The notes under the pieces were generated by a model. That model was not told the origin of the DNA, ran no database searches, and was given only the letters and a program-made list of their open reading frames with translations. Position numbers and translations under genes: made by a program. DNA of 53,900 bases, from NCBI GenBank assembly GCA_001953115.1, contig LSSL01007626.1:1-53900 (forward strand). The letters run 5' to 3'. Below, piece after piece: positions 21,201-32,600 of the stretch (the first letter of the stretch is position 1; each line of letters begins with the position of its first letter). Source of the stretch: Smittium mucronatum (lineage: Eukaryota > Kickxellomycota > Harpellomycetes > Harpellales > Legeriomycetaceae).

Positions 21201-24200
21201 CTGAAAACTATGTGTCTTGTAATGAATTCCGTTTCTAACTACCCAACAGAACTTTGGATAGAATCCCTCGATTTCTTAAGCTCTAGTCAAAGTTTTTTGA
21301 AAAATTTAATCTTTTTAACATCAAAATTGGAAGATAGCGATGAATCCCGTTCTCTCGTATGTGGTATTTCAAAGATTATTTCGGTATTGATGGATTCGGA
21401 GATGGAAAATATGGGGAGGAGTGTGATAAGAGGAGGAGGCTTTTCCTCTAAGGAAAGCAACAATTCTTCTTTACAATCCGAAAACTGTTTATTGGAAATC
21501 AAAAACGAAACTCTTGAATCCGACGATCAATTAATTTTTTATAATTTCTATAAAAACAAACAGATTCTTAAAAAAGTTGTAGATGACCGTATTGAATTTA
21601 TTATTTCTGCATTCGAAAATCAACCTTCTGGATACACCGGAATTTCTTCTGCTCTCTCTCTGGCTTATTTGGGGTTTATTAATAAATTCCATAGCAATTC
21701 TCATCTTTTAAACGAAAATTTAATTGAAAATATCAATCTTTTGGTTAGCGATGTCAATATCACTTCTGATTACTATGGAATTTCTGAGACCTTAACCACA
21801 TTCTTCTCTCGATTTTTTGACAATATAACTGAAATTTCATTAGTTGATAAAATATTCACTAGCCTTCGGAAAACCTCCACCTCAAATAAATCTGTTCCTC
21901 ATGTTAAGGCGAATTCGATTTACGCCATTGGCGGTCTAGTAAAATCAGTTAAAAGCTACAATCCTCAACTTGCTTCTGCTTTCAGTGAACAGTTTATGTT
22001 GATTGTGGAGACTTTCCTGGGTTGTGATTATTCATTTTTTTCCACAAGGGAAAAGAAAAATTATTGGGAAGATCTTATAAAAGGAAAAATTGACGCCAAT
22101 TCTTACAACGATGATTTAGTTATTGCATCAATTATTTACACCTCATTGGAGTGTGTTCTAGCTATGCCTGGTGGCTTTAAAAACCAAGCCCAACTTTTAA
22201 GTTTTATAGGCAAGGGTTACTCTGTTGCTTTCACTAAACCAAAAGTATTGAACCGCCTCAAAACTTCGATCATCGCTTGCTCCAATTGTGCCATAACTTT
22301 GATAGGGTTTATAAACAATGGGGATTCCAAAAAAAATATCTATATTCACGAAGAGCTATCCCAACTAAGTTTAATTCTGGGAAATCTAAGCTTTCTATCA
22401 AACCCAAATTACAGTACCACTGAATTCCCTAAAAAACCAATTTCTCCCCATAAAAATGTTTTTGAACTTAACGATGATCTTGGTAATATTGAATGGACCT
22501 TAGTTAATATTGTGGGTGTTATTGGTGTAATGTCGCGGTTACAGTTTTTGAACTTAAAGCTAGATGATTTTCAAAGAAACCAGCAATCAGCTCTTGAGTA
22601 TTTGCTTGAAAATATCCAAATGTACGAAATTCTCTCTAATTGTGAGAAGTTTGAGGTTTTCATTGCATTTACTTATGCATGTATATCATTTCTTGATACC
22701 CCCAATGGTCCTTATCATATTGAAAAGATTTCATATGATATAGTAATAGGAATGTCAAAGTGTTATGATCAGTTTTTTGGAGAAAAAGGTTTATCCATTA
22801 AAAACACCACAAATTTTGATTTATTTCTGTTCAGATCTATGGAGCTTCCTATGGCTCAATTTTTATCCTTTTGCATTAATTATTTCAGTAGCCCACACCA
22901 CACAACTGCAGATCCTAGAAATAATAATAAATCATTGGTTATCAATCAGTTAAAAGTGCGCATAGAAGATTTTAAATTAAGGAAATATTTCACAAAAGTT
23001 GATTCTAATTCAAAAAAATATCGGAGTGACGAAAAAGATAAAATAACGCATAACTTTGTAATTAACGATGAATGCCATAACATTGTTTTTGAAGCCATTT
23101 TAAATGGCTTAGTGAACACATATGGAAACTCGATAACCTGGAATTCTAATCAATTTTTACCTTTAAACAGTTTTAACCTAGAAATAATTGACTCAAAAGT
23201 AAAATTCATTAAATCCTTAGATAAGGCTGTAGGAATTCCACCTGATTTTCTAAATTATGAAAAAATTTATAACTTTTCTGGGAAATTAGTCAGTACCGAG
23301 AATTATCCTCTGACCAGGGTGTCCTGCTGGGTTTTGTCGGTGATCTGCGTAAGCAGTGAATTACAAACCTATTCCAATGAGCCCCTGGTTAACAATGCAT
23401 CTTTAATTTCACTTGGAAACTCGGCCAAAAAAACTCATGAAATACATGAAAATACCAATGAGACTTTTAATGATTCCATTAAACCGTTAATCCTTTTCGG
23501 AAATCCAGAACTCAAAGACCTTAGCAGGCTGTCAAATTCTAACATCTGCAGAGTAGTATGGGATTATTTGGCTGACTACTCCTTATTTTCTCAAACTCCA
23601 GTCAATGAAAATTTTCAGATAATGTTATGGATCTCAATCTTATTGATGAAGTGGCCTTTCCCTATTGTTGATACGTCAAGCAAGTTTGATTATGTTATGT
23701 CTTCATACAAGAACTTGGATACTAGGATGGTTTCGTTGCTGGTATCCTCTAAATGGTCACCTTATATGTATTCAGCTTCAAAAAACACAATAAAATACAT
23801 CATTTATTGTGTAGAAAAATGTTTTGAATCCAATTCTGATCCGCATATTCCATTCTGCAATTTTTTAGCGGAGAATGTTATCGGTTTTTATGGTTTGAGA
23901 CGAATTTTAAATTTATCAGGTTTGGAAAATAATATCTCAAATGCATCAAAATATTTAAATATGGGCTTAAGCTTCCATGTTAACCACTGGAAAAAGAAAT
24001 GGTCTACTGTTTCAACATTTCTGTTTTATGAAACAGATATCTGTACAGATATCATTTCAAAATCCAATTTTTGCCCCATCAATAATGTTGAAAGCATAGG
24101 GTTACGTGAATCTTTTCTTTTTGGGATACATCAAAATAATAAGCACCGCCTCATTTATAACGATGCTGATATTAAACAGAAACCTTATCAAAGAATGATA

Positions 24201-25868
24201 AAACAGCTTAGTGACGTAAAAATCCCTCCTGTTGTGACAAAAAATATCTTTTCTAGACTAATCTCAACTATTTCATCTAGAAATGGCTCTTCAATTTCAT
24301 ACAGGTTATCCAAGGAACTTATATATACATTTTCTCAATACCTTAAAACTTTTAACAGCAAAATCATCGACACTTCTGATTTAAATTCGGAAAACGATAT
24401 TGGAGATAATCATATTTCCGTTTCCTTGTTAGATTCTATTGATAAAATGAATAAAGATATTTCTAATAATATTTGGGATCTTTTCCCTATACTACTGGGT
24501 GGAAACCCAGAGAAAAACTTTGAAATATCTTTGAACAAAAAATATCAAAATATTAACATTGATTTTGGATTAATTGACACCTTCGTGGAAGTTACTAACA
24601 TGGATAAAGTGACTCTGTCAGATTTTATTGATATTTCAAAAGACTATACTCCTAGGTCTGTTGGTAACAAACGATTTTGCGTAACTACACTTCTTGAATC
24701 AATTATTTACAGTCAATCGTTAAGATCTTGTATTTTTTACGAAAACTCAATTGATTTTACATTACAAAAAGGTTATATTGACTCCCCAAACATCTGGAAA
24801 GCTTTCAATTCCCAAATGATCCCATATATATCGAAGATTTTTGGCTGGATTTCCGAACTTATTCAAAACTATGCGAACATGAACAGAACTATTACGACAA
24901 AAAATTTTCCCATGCCCCTATTCAAGGAGTCAACCCAAATGGCACTTCGTATGTCTTCCAATTCTATCGCATTTTGTTGGTTTAATTTCTGTAATAATGA
25001 ACGCAATGACCGAAAAAAAGTAAATTTTAAAGCAAATACACCTTTCCCAAGAAACATTAAACACAAATTTACCTTATTGGCAAAATATTTAGAAGCAATA
25101 TCAAATTCATTAAACGTTTTGGTTGCATTTTTGTCTAAAGTTATTCAAAACCTAGATTCTTTTGAAAATAAAAAGGGTATGGATTCCAATTCTCCACAGA
25201 TTGAGAATGCTAAAAATATCCAAATGTCTTCAAGCAGCGAAAGTTTTACTCTCAATATATCCGATATAATTTTTTCATTTTTCTCGGAGATGATAGGCCA
25301 GTTTTTGTACATGTATATTTTGACTGAAAATGATAGCGACTGCTTTTATAAAGACGATTTTGACCTTGTTTCTTTTGGAACCTCTACTATCTCTTACTCT
25401 CAGTTTGATAGAATGTATAATATATCTCAAATAAATGTATTCAGTCAACAAAATGGTGACATGAGTGATATGCTGTTGAAAATTCACACTATGTCTAACA
25501 TCAATTTTAGCTTCAATCTAGTTCTGAATAACTTTCTTCCCTATGTATTGGAATCTTTTAGTAACTCTCTCAATTCCCTAAAGAACAAAAAAAATCCTGG
25601 GTATGATTTCGCCTGCACAATTTTAGGACAGAAATCATTGGAAAAATTATGCTCAGGAATATGTTACAGGATAATTACAATAACCCAGTCTATAAATTTT
25701 ATTAAAAAGCCCAGTAAACTACTCTTTTGCACAGGTGAGTCGATTGAACCAAATCGATCGGAGCTGGGGATGAGTCAAATATCAAATTCCTTAAATGACT
25801 TTGTATTAACCTGTTATAAAATGAAATTAATTAGCGAAGCCGAATATTTGTCCTGTTTTTCGGAGTAA
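18224..25868 (+). CDS. Giant helical-repeat protein, possibly focadhesin/RST1-like
   Basis: Three exons, 18224-19583, 19659-19996 and 20076-25868, give 2,496 residues. The introns are 75 bp (GTAATT to AAATTAG) and 79 bp (GTTTGA to TTTTTAG). Both joins keep frame, and the first removes an in-frame TAA at 19631. The protein is built of amphipathic helices throughout, consistent with an ARM/HEAT-type solenoid. It has no membrane span, signal peptide or catalytic motif that I recognise. The N-terminus (HANIQINALGSFF), a central segment YPLTRVSCWVLSVICVSS (near residue 1640) and the stretch around MKWPFPIVDTSSKF give a weak resemblance to focadhesin/RST1 (DUF3730), scaffold proteins linked in plants and animals to the SKI exosome-bridging role. 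It is longer than either (about 1,800). Another HEAT-repeat family is possible. The gene is very sure; the name is not. Confidence 0.88.
19584..19658 (+). other. Intron 1 of the giant helical-repeat gene
   Basis: Inferred because the first reading frame stops at 19631-19633 and resumes in the same frame 75 bases on. Splicing GTAATT to AAATTAG turns the junction into a continuous segment (FSLFDGFNYPEGQ) and removes the stop. Alternative: a genuine nonsense mutation. Confidence 0.72.
19997..20075 (+). other. Intron 2 of the giant helical-repeat gene
   Basis: A 79-bp GT-AG intron: AAAAAG before GTTTGA, and a T-rich tract ending TTTTTTAG. Phase 0 on both sides; it joins DISLKK to IIVGNQNSND in the frame of the long third exon. 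Confidence 0.8.
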
Positions 25869-27741
25869 TGAATTCTTTTTTTCTTTCTTGTTAAAAATTC
25901 AAACTTTCAATTTCGACTGTGAAACCAATAAACTTAAAAAAATCCCTTTCTATCGACTAATCCAGGACTAATGAATCAAAAAAATTAGCTTTTTGACCCC
26001 AATGGGGGCAATAAGTCATTTTTTATCCATTAATCGATTTTATTTGCAGAATGCTCATGTTTATTTTGACGAAGAAGTATTATTATTGACTAATCCTATT
26101 ATTTATAATTTTATTTTTTAATAGCTTTAATAATATATACTTGCTCAGTCTCTTTTATTCTTTATTTTCTATATATATATTATAGACCAGAATTATTACG
26201 TCTATAAATAAATAAAACCTAAAATTAAGTATCCGTGTACATCTCTAATGCTTCTTTTAATTGTTTTTAAAAGAGAAGAAGAAGGCATGGGCAATATATA
26301 TTCTATTGGTTTTTTTATTAGAAAGTGTTTTCATATTAACCGTAAATGGTAAAGTTTCTGAAAAATGGGAACTCATTTATGATCTTGTTAATCATATGTC
26401 ACTGATTTTTACGCCCATAAATGATATAATCAGCGGTAATTTTTTAGGTTTTATAAAAGAAATGTATATCACTAAAATTGATGGAACATATAGGGATTGA
26501 GATGGCAAGAAAATTAGAATACAAATTTATCGCGCTAAAAGAATGCTCAACATAGCCTATTTTAATTATATATTTAAAACAAAAATTTTAAGACAGAAAA
26601 ATTATACGTACCCTCACTTGATAAGAACATTTCCGAACTGATAATTGCAGACAGTCCGATCTTACTAGCAAATAAACCGAAATTTTCACAAAATATTTTG
26701 AATACAGATTTAAATCGATCAATAACCGAGAAACGAAGATGAAATTATTTAAGTGAGGAATTTTGGGATTTGGGTGAAAAATAAATTATCCTTTCACGGC
26801 CCTGGGCCAAATTTCTAAAAATATTCAAAAATACAAGCGCATAAAGTACATATTTTATGAAGATTAGCCTTCATGATCTAACATCAATAAATAAATAAAA
26901 ATGAAGCTAAAATGATTTTTTTTCAGCATATATGGATTTTTTAAGGCCCCGTATTTAAACTGCTATTAAGATAAAATTTATAAACTCGTACTCATTCACA
27001 TTGGAGACAAAGAAATGAGAAATTCGGTATATGTGAGTAATAAACCAAAACAATATAAAACATAATAACAATTCAATCAAAATCGATGCCCGGGTGGGAA
27101 AATATGCCGCTATCTAAAGGCTTAAAAATTAATTGGGCATAAAATCTTCGTTTTTCAAAAACTAGTTTACTCTGTGAACGATGGTTTTTTAAATGAAAAG
27201 GGTAAAAATGAATAAGAATTTTGGCTACTTTTACCACGCTTCATTTTACATTTCAGAAAAAATATTAATATCTGCACAGAACTAAGTAAATTACTAAGAT
27301 TTAAAAACCTGAGTATCAAGACATTTAAATATCAAGTATTTTGTACACAAGATATAAATTCCATCTGCTGGAAAAATCTTTCAATTTGATTGACTATTTC
27401 TTCTCTTAAACTACATTACCAAATCATAAGCCGATAATCAATTAACCTCAAATCCTTCAATCTATTCAATTTATGAAATATATGTTTTAGCGGGTTAGGT
27501 GATACTTCGGCTTTAACTGAGGACTGTGGGTAATTTTTCATTTCTTAAGAATTAATGAGTCTTATAGTTTTAAATGCCTGTTTTATATACTTAAAAAAAC
27601 TTCTGTTTAGGGTATGTTCAATTATGTTTCAATTGATTTAATGGTTAGTCAGGGGATAAGTAAAGTAAAAAAATTAAATTTTTTATCTTTTTATTCTTTT
27701 TTTTTTGTATTCAGCTTTATCTCCTTGTGGTTTTTTTTATA

Positions 27742-27772
<31 letters not shown>

Positions 27773-28200
27773 TCTTTTCTTTTTTACGGTTGTAAAACAA
27801 AAAAAATGTTACTTATACTTTTCGAGTGATGTAAATATTGTTTTCAAGAGTAAATAAAGGTTTTGAAAATAGAGTATAAATTTTGTTAACACAGATTCGG
27901 CTTCAAATTGAAGATTTTTTCTTCTTCCTAAAATATGTTTTTAGTAGTCTTCTTCTCTCCCCGTTTCAGCTTCTACAACTAGGCATTTTATATGTAATTT
28001 TCATCCTGTATTGTTTCATATTATATATATATAATTAGTCTCAATTTTTCGGACAATCCTTATTTGTGGGATTAAATTAAGAACATCTATTTATTTATTT
28101 ATTTTTGTTGCTCATTTTACAGGTTAGAGTGAATCTTTTTAACATCACACAAACATATATATGGTTTATCTACTAATAGTGAAATGCCTTGTCGTAGTTT
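25869..28200. other. AT-rich gene-free DNA with MITE remnant and TTA microsatellite
   Basis: No credible gene. The frame at 26261-26500 begins with TTG, has one hydrophobic segment and no recognisable domain; I do not call it. A stretch from about 26782 to 26905 (CCTTTCACGGCCCTGGGCC, then TTCATGATCT) resembles an end and interior of the piggyBac-like MITE at 11963. A (TTA)n run lies at about 27744-27772. Confidence 0.55.
26782..26905. mobile_element. Possible partial copy of the piggyBac-like MITE
   Basis: Begins TTATCCTTTCACGGCCCTGGGCCAAATTT-like and shares TTCATGATCT plus a following AAATAAAA block with the reverse complement of copy 1 (11963-12147). The opposite end is not clear, so this may be a decayed or truncated copy. 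Confidence 0.35.
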
Positions 28201-28259
28201 AAGGGCTTAATATTGCAGTTTTCGAAGTACAATAAACTAAAACTTCACACAGCTTTGTA

Positions 28260-28427
28260 CTATTCTTCATTGGGAGTAGTGAAGACAGAGTGCATAGATT
28301 TGGAGGACAGCGATTCCAGAGGATGAACATCTCGAAACAGGAGGGACTGATCGTTTAGCACAGCTGAGACATGGTCTAGTGCACAATTCCAGCGTTCGAC
28401 AGTCAGACTGATCTCAGAGTCTAAAAA
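28260..28427 (-). pseudogene. Unidentified coding relic in GC-elevated island
   Basis: A minus-strand frame of 55 open codons ends at TAG 28260-28262. It reads like real protein (VERWNCALDHVSAVLNDQSL, then FRDVHPLESLSSKS), with normal residue balance unlike the surrounding chance frames. No ATG and no family that I can name. With the equally protein-like pieces on the same strand at 29107-29250 (EALREVAEDKDSDASLSFSI) and near 29000-29060 (YYSYREGLYKKLVLSV), it probably belongs to one decayed mobile-element protein, perhaps a gag. Confidence 0.35.
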
Positions 28428-28597
28428 TTATTTGTATAAAAGACCTGTTGATCAAACCCACGTTTGGGTAGGAGCCTAATTTTATTAATTCTGTTAGAAG
28501 TAGGCTCTGACTAGGAGCTCAACAGCTTCAATAAACTATTTTTCATTGAAAAAGAGCTTAATTCTTGACTGCTAGTAACCTCAGTCATACATCTACT

Positions 28598-28670
28598 TGA
28601 AGCAATGGCAGGATGGGTCTTTCGGTTGGTAGACTGCACCCTTTTCCCATACGTACGGAACCGGTAGTTT
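28598..28670 (+). repeat. Copy of the structured repeat core (terminal-type)
   Basis: GGTCTTTCGGTTGGTAGAC, then ACCCTTTTCCCATACGTACG and ACCGGTAGT match the reverse complement of the window's right end (53830-53895). A weaker match is to the heads of the two SINE-like copies at 1957 and 30693 (shared order: AACC/ACCC, CCC, GTACG, GGTAG/GCTAG). The hairpin seen in the other copies is degraded here. Confidence 0.6.
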
Positions 28671-29610
28671 TAAATAGGAGATTATTTTAGTTGGGATAAT
28701 GTTCTTTTCTATATGCGTTTTTCTTTTTTTCATATTTTAGTATAGTTTTTAATGATTTTATCTTACAATAAATTCAGTGATACAATATATGAATATATAT
28801 TGTCGAAAGAAGATTCACTATACCAGTTAGACTGGTACAAATCCTCGCCTCGAAACTGCTGCTGCGCAGCCAAAGATGAGGAAAAACTAAGCGCAACATT
28901 GCTAGCTCACCCATAGCCCTCAGTCGGAAGAGACTTTAGTGCAGGTATTATTCCCTTGCTCAGCCAATTTACGGTTCTCCCTTTGCTTCCTGTACTGACA
29001 GCACTAATTTTTTGTACAGCCCCTCACGGTAGGAATAATAGTCGAGAACATTCCGGGGTTTGAGACAGGGACTTAAAGAAAGCCCCAGTAAAGAAGATAC
29101 AAGATTTTACATAACTTTTTCTCCCGCCAAGCTGACCGATGGGTATAAGTTATCGCCTAGTACAGACGCTTCAATAGAAAAGGATAATGAAGCATCACTA
29201 TCTTTATCTTCCGCCACCTCTCGCAAAGCTTCAACTTTCGGGGTAAATACATAAGGATAAGATCAGAATCGACCAACTCATGGTTGCGCAAAAACATGCC
29301 CATAGCTCTATATAAGCTAATTTCTTCACTAAGGAATAAAAGAACTGAACCAATAAACTGGACTAACGGGTAATAATCCCAATCCACAAGATTGCTAAAA
29401 GAATGTCTTAAAAATAGCTTGACCAAAAAATGGTAAAATGAAAATGAAAATATCTAAATGATTATTTTAAAAACTAAACGAAAAAATTAGTCAGACTATA
29501 ATGATAAATTATAAAGTGAATAAAACGGTCCTCAAGTGTGCTGAGACTTTCAGACCATAAATGGGGCGTAGCTTCACCTAGGACAAAGATTCACGTCCTA
29601 CCACTTTAAT

Positions 29611-32600
29611 ATATATTTGGTTTATAAAGAATTGCATGCTAAGAAAATAATATAACTAATAATTTTTTCATATTTAATTTTTGCGAAAAAATGATAATTA
29701 ATTTGAAAACTTCCATTCATTGATTTTTTAACATAAAAACATTGCTTGTAGCTGTGTGGAATTGCATGTTTTTTTGGACCACTAACGAATTTTGCGCAAT
29801 TTTAATTTTCTTCAAAAAAATAATACGTCAATAATTACAAATTACTAAAAAAATACAGAAATGACTTAAAAATTAGAGAAAAAAATCAATATTTTTTTAC
29901 CCAACTAGCAAATTTTCAACAAAAAATTTATCCTATAATCAAGCTAAAAAACTCTTATGCGATAATGGGATATTTATAATGCTTTAAAAAGAATATTTTA
30001 TCTCTGAATATTATTCTATATGAAATCTAATACCAAAGTTTTGAGTTTTTGAAAACAGATTTTCATATTGAATAATAACGTTTATAATCAGTTTTCAATG
30101 CCTTGAATCTTAAGATATATTAGTAAAAAATCCTGTGTGTACAAATATTCATAAAAATTCAATTGATATTACCATTCTGTCTTCCAAAATAACATGAAAA
30201 AGCTTTAAAACGTTAAATTGGAACTAGATGACAGTTTTTGAGTCATATATTAAGAAAACCTAAAAAAATGCAGGTAGGTAATACTGATTTCTTCAAAAAA
30301 TATAAACATAACGATATTATTTTGGTTTCAAATTAAAAAAAAAATGGCATTGAAATTAATTTATTTTAATTATAAAAAAAATGATAATAGGATTTTAAAA
30401 CAATTATACCTTAAAGCTAAAAGGTTTTAGAAAATATATACACACTAATTATGTTTGTAAATAAGCTGATATTTGCGTAGAAATTTACAATATTTATTAT
30501 GAATAAATATCTATTTTTATCACCCTATCAAAACTTATAAAAATAATTTTTTTCTATCCATAATTTTCAACTTCAGCAATTAATTTATTATCATAGTTTC
30601 AAAAATGTAAATTTTTAATTTTGGTGATATCTCTTTAATTCCATCTATTTATGTCTGATTTTGGTGATACATAGATTTAAATAAATGAATGATTTTTTTT
30701 TTTTTTTTTTTTTTTTACGGGAAATTTATTTTAAAGTTAATAAAAAGTTATAAAAACTAATTTAAAAAAAATTAAAAAAAGTAAAAATTTTTCAAAAAAT
30801 TTATCACCCTACTCCCCTCTGCCGCTCTAGCAGCTCCATACCTCGAGGGCATTGGTTCAAGGTAAATAAATGAATAATATAAATTTTTTGGTCTCAGAAT
30901 AAATTAGATATTTAAATGATTCTTGAATGAGATGAGTAACCCTAGATAATATGGAAAATTTTTAATTATTAAAAATGAAAAAAAATCACACTCGAGATTT
31001 TTTTAGGATTCAATTTTTTTCAATAATATTAAATAACTAAAAATATTTCTAAGAAAGTTATATTTTATTTTTATTTTAATTAAAATTATTTGAATTTAAA
31101 TATCATTAAATTTAAAAAAATGTTTTTATATTAATTATAACTTCGAGATACTTTACATAAAAGATAAATTGCTTTTTATTTTTTTTTAAAAAAATAATGG
31201 TCAAAAAAAAATTAGAGGGAAAAAAAGTGAATTTTTGAAAAAATAATATTCTTATTGGTCTGGGAGGGACATTAAGAATTTCAAAACTTGTTAAAAATTA
31301 ATAATGAGTGAAAATACCGTAAATTTTGTTGTTAAAAATCTAGAAAGCATTATAAAAAGTGAAGATATTTTTAATGATATTTTAAACAAACTATATATAT
31401 AATAAGTTTGTAATTACGTCTAAAATCAAAAAGATATTAAATTTATGGTTATACAAATAATTATTAAAAAAAAAAAATTTAAAAAAAATCTAATTCGAAT
31501 TCAAAAAAAACAATTTTAAAATTTATTTGAAGTTAGTGATTTAAAAAAAATTCTAAGAGAGCCTACCAATTCGCGATGGGAATTTTTTTCAAAAAAATAA
31601 TAATGAAATTACTTTTTATTCGCAAATCTATATAGTAATAAATTCCAAGGTAGTCCAATTCTAATAATAATCTCTACTTGCATGGTATTAAGCTATTTTT
31701 GATGTATAAATAATAAAATTCAGATATTTTAGAGGTTTTCCTGTGATTATATTTATAAACTGTATTTTTAATATTTTATTGAAACTTCACCTTTTTATAA
31801 ATTTTTATATTCTAAGCTTTGATTTTTCATTATATTTATGTGTTATTTAGAAATAGTCCACTGCTAAAAACGAAACGAATCACTAATATTGAAAAAAAAT
31901 GTCTAAATTTGTGGAAATCACTAAATTTGTAATAAAAATTATTTTTGGCGAATAAGAGTTACTTTAATTTTTAGATTAAATAAAACATGTATTAATAGTG
32001 CTTATATATTCAATATTATCATAAAATTATCTGTATAATTCATACCAGTTGTCGATATTTTTATTAAGCGACTTTTTATAATAAATTAATAATAAAATAT
32101 ATATAATAAACATCAAAACATATAAAAAAAAATCATCACATAAATTTTTACAGAAAATCAAGCCAGATTACCAGATAATTTCCAAATTTTATTTTTTATA
32201 GTCAAATTCAATAATTATAATTCCAATGCCAATGCCAAATTGAGTAGTCTAGGATAGTTCTATTAATCTAAAAAAATTATATTCAGCCTTCTAGTGTGAT
32301 AATTGCATTGTGAGAATAACTTGAGGTTATTTAGCATAATAATACTTATATTTGAGGTATGTAGTAATATTTGGGATCCAAAAAAAAAAAAAAAAACTAG
32401 AAAAAAAATATATTTAATGTTAAATTTCATTGAAAACCCTTCTTAAATCCAATTTTAGCGCTTAATTAAAATTTCTGTTTGATTTATAGTTTTTACAGGC
32501 TATTATAATTTCGAAAATTTCTTTGAAAGAATTTTTTGAACGAAATTTTCCATGCACAAAAATAAAATGTATCCGTATTATTTATCATTTTTTTAATTTT

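Larger units (their letters stand above)
28200..29610. mobile_element. GC-elevated island, decayed mobile element of unknown class
   Basis: About 1.4 kb clearly richer in G and C than either flank. It contains protein-like fragments on the minus strand, a diverged copy of the repeat core also found at the window's right end (28598-28670) and tracts without meaning that I could find. I see no terminal repeats, so element class and borders are unknown. Confidence 0.4.

Noticed and set aside
26261..26500. 79-codon plus-strand frame with one hydrophobic segment
   Set aside because: Starts at TTG, no splice context or domain found, and composition is that of AT-rich DNA. It could be an exon but nothing supports it.
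29060..29254. 64-codon plus-strand frame rich in Ser, Thr and Lys
   Set aside because: Starts at TTG and overlaps minus-strand fragments in the GC-elevated island; no domain on either strand, so I described the island as a relic and did not call this gene.
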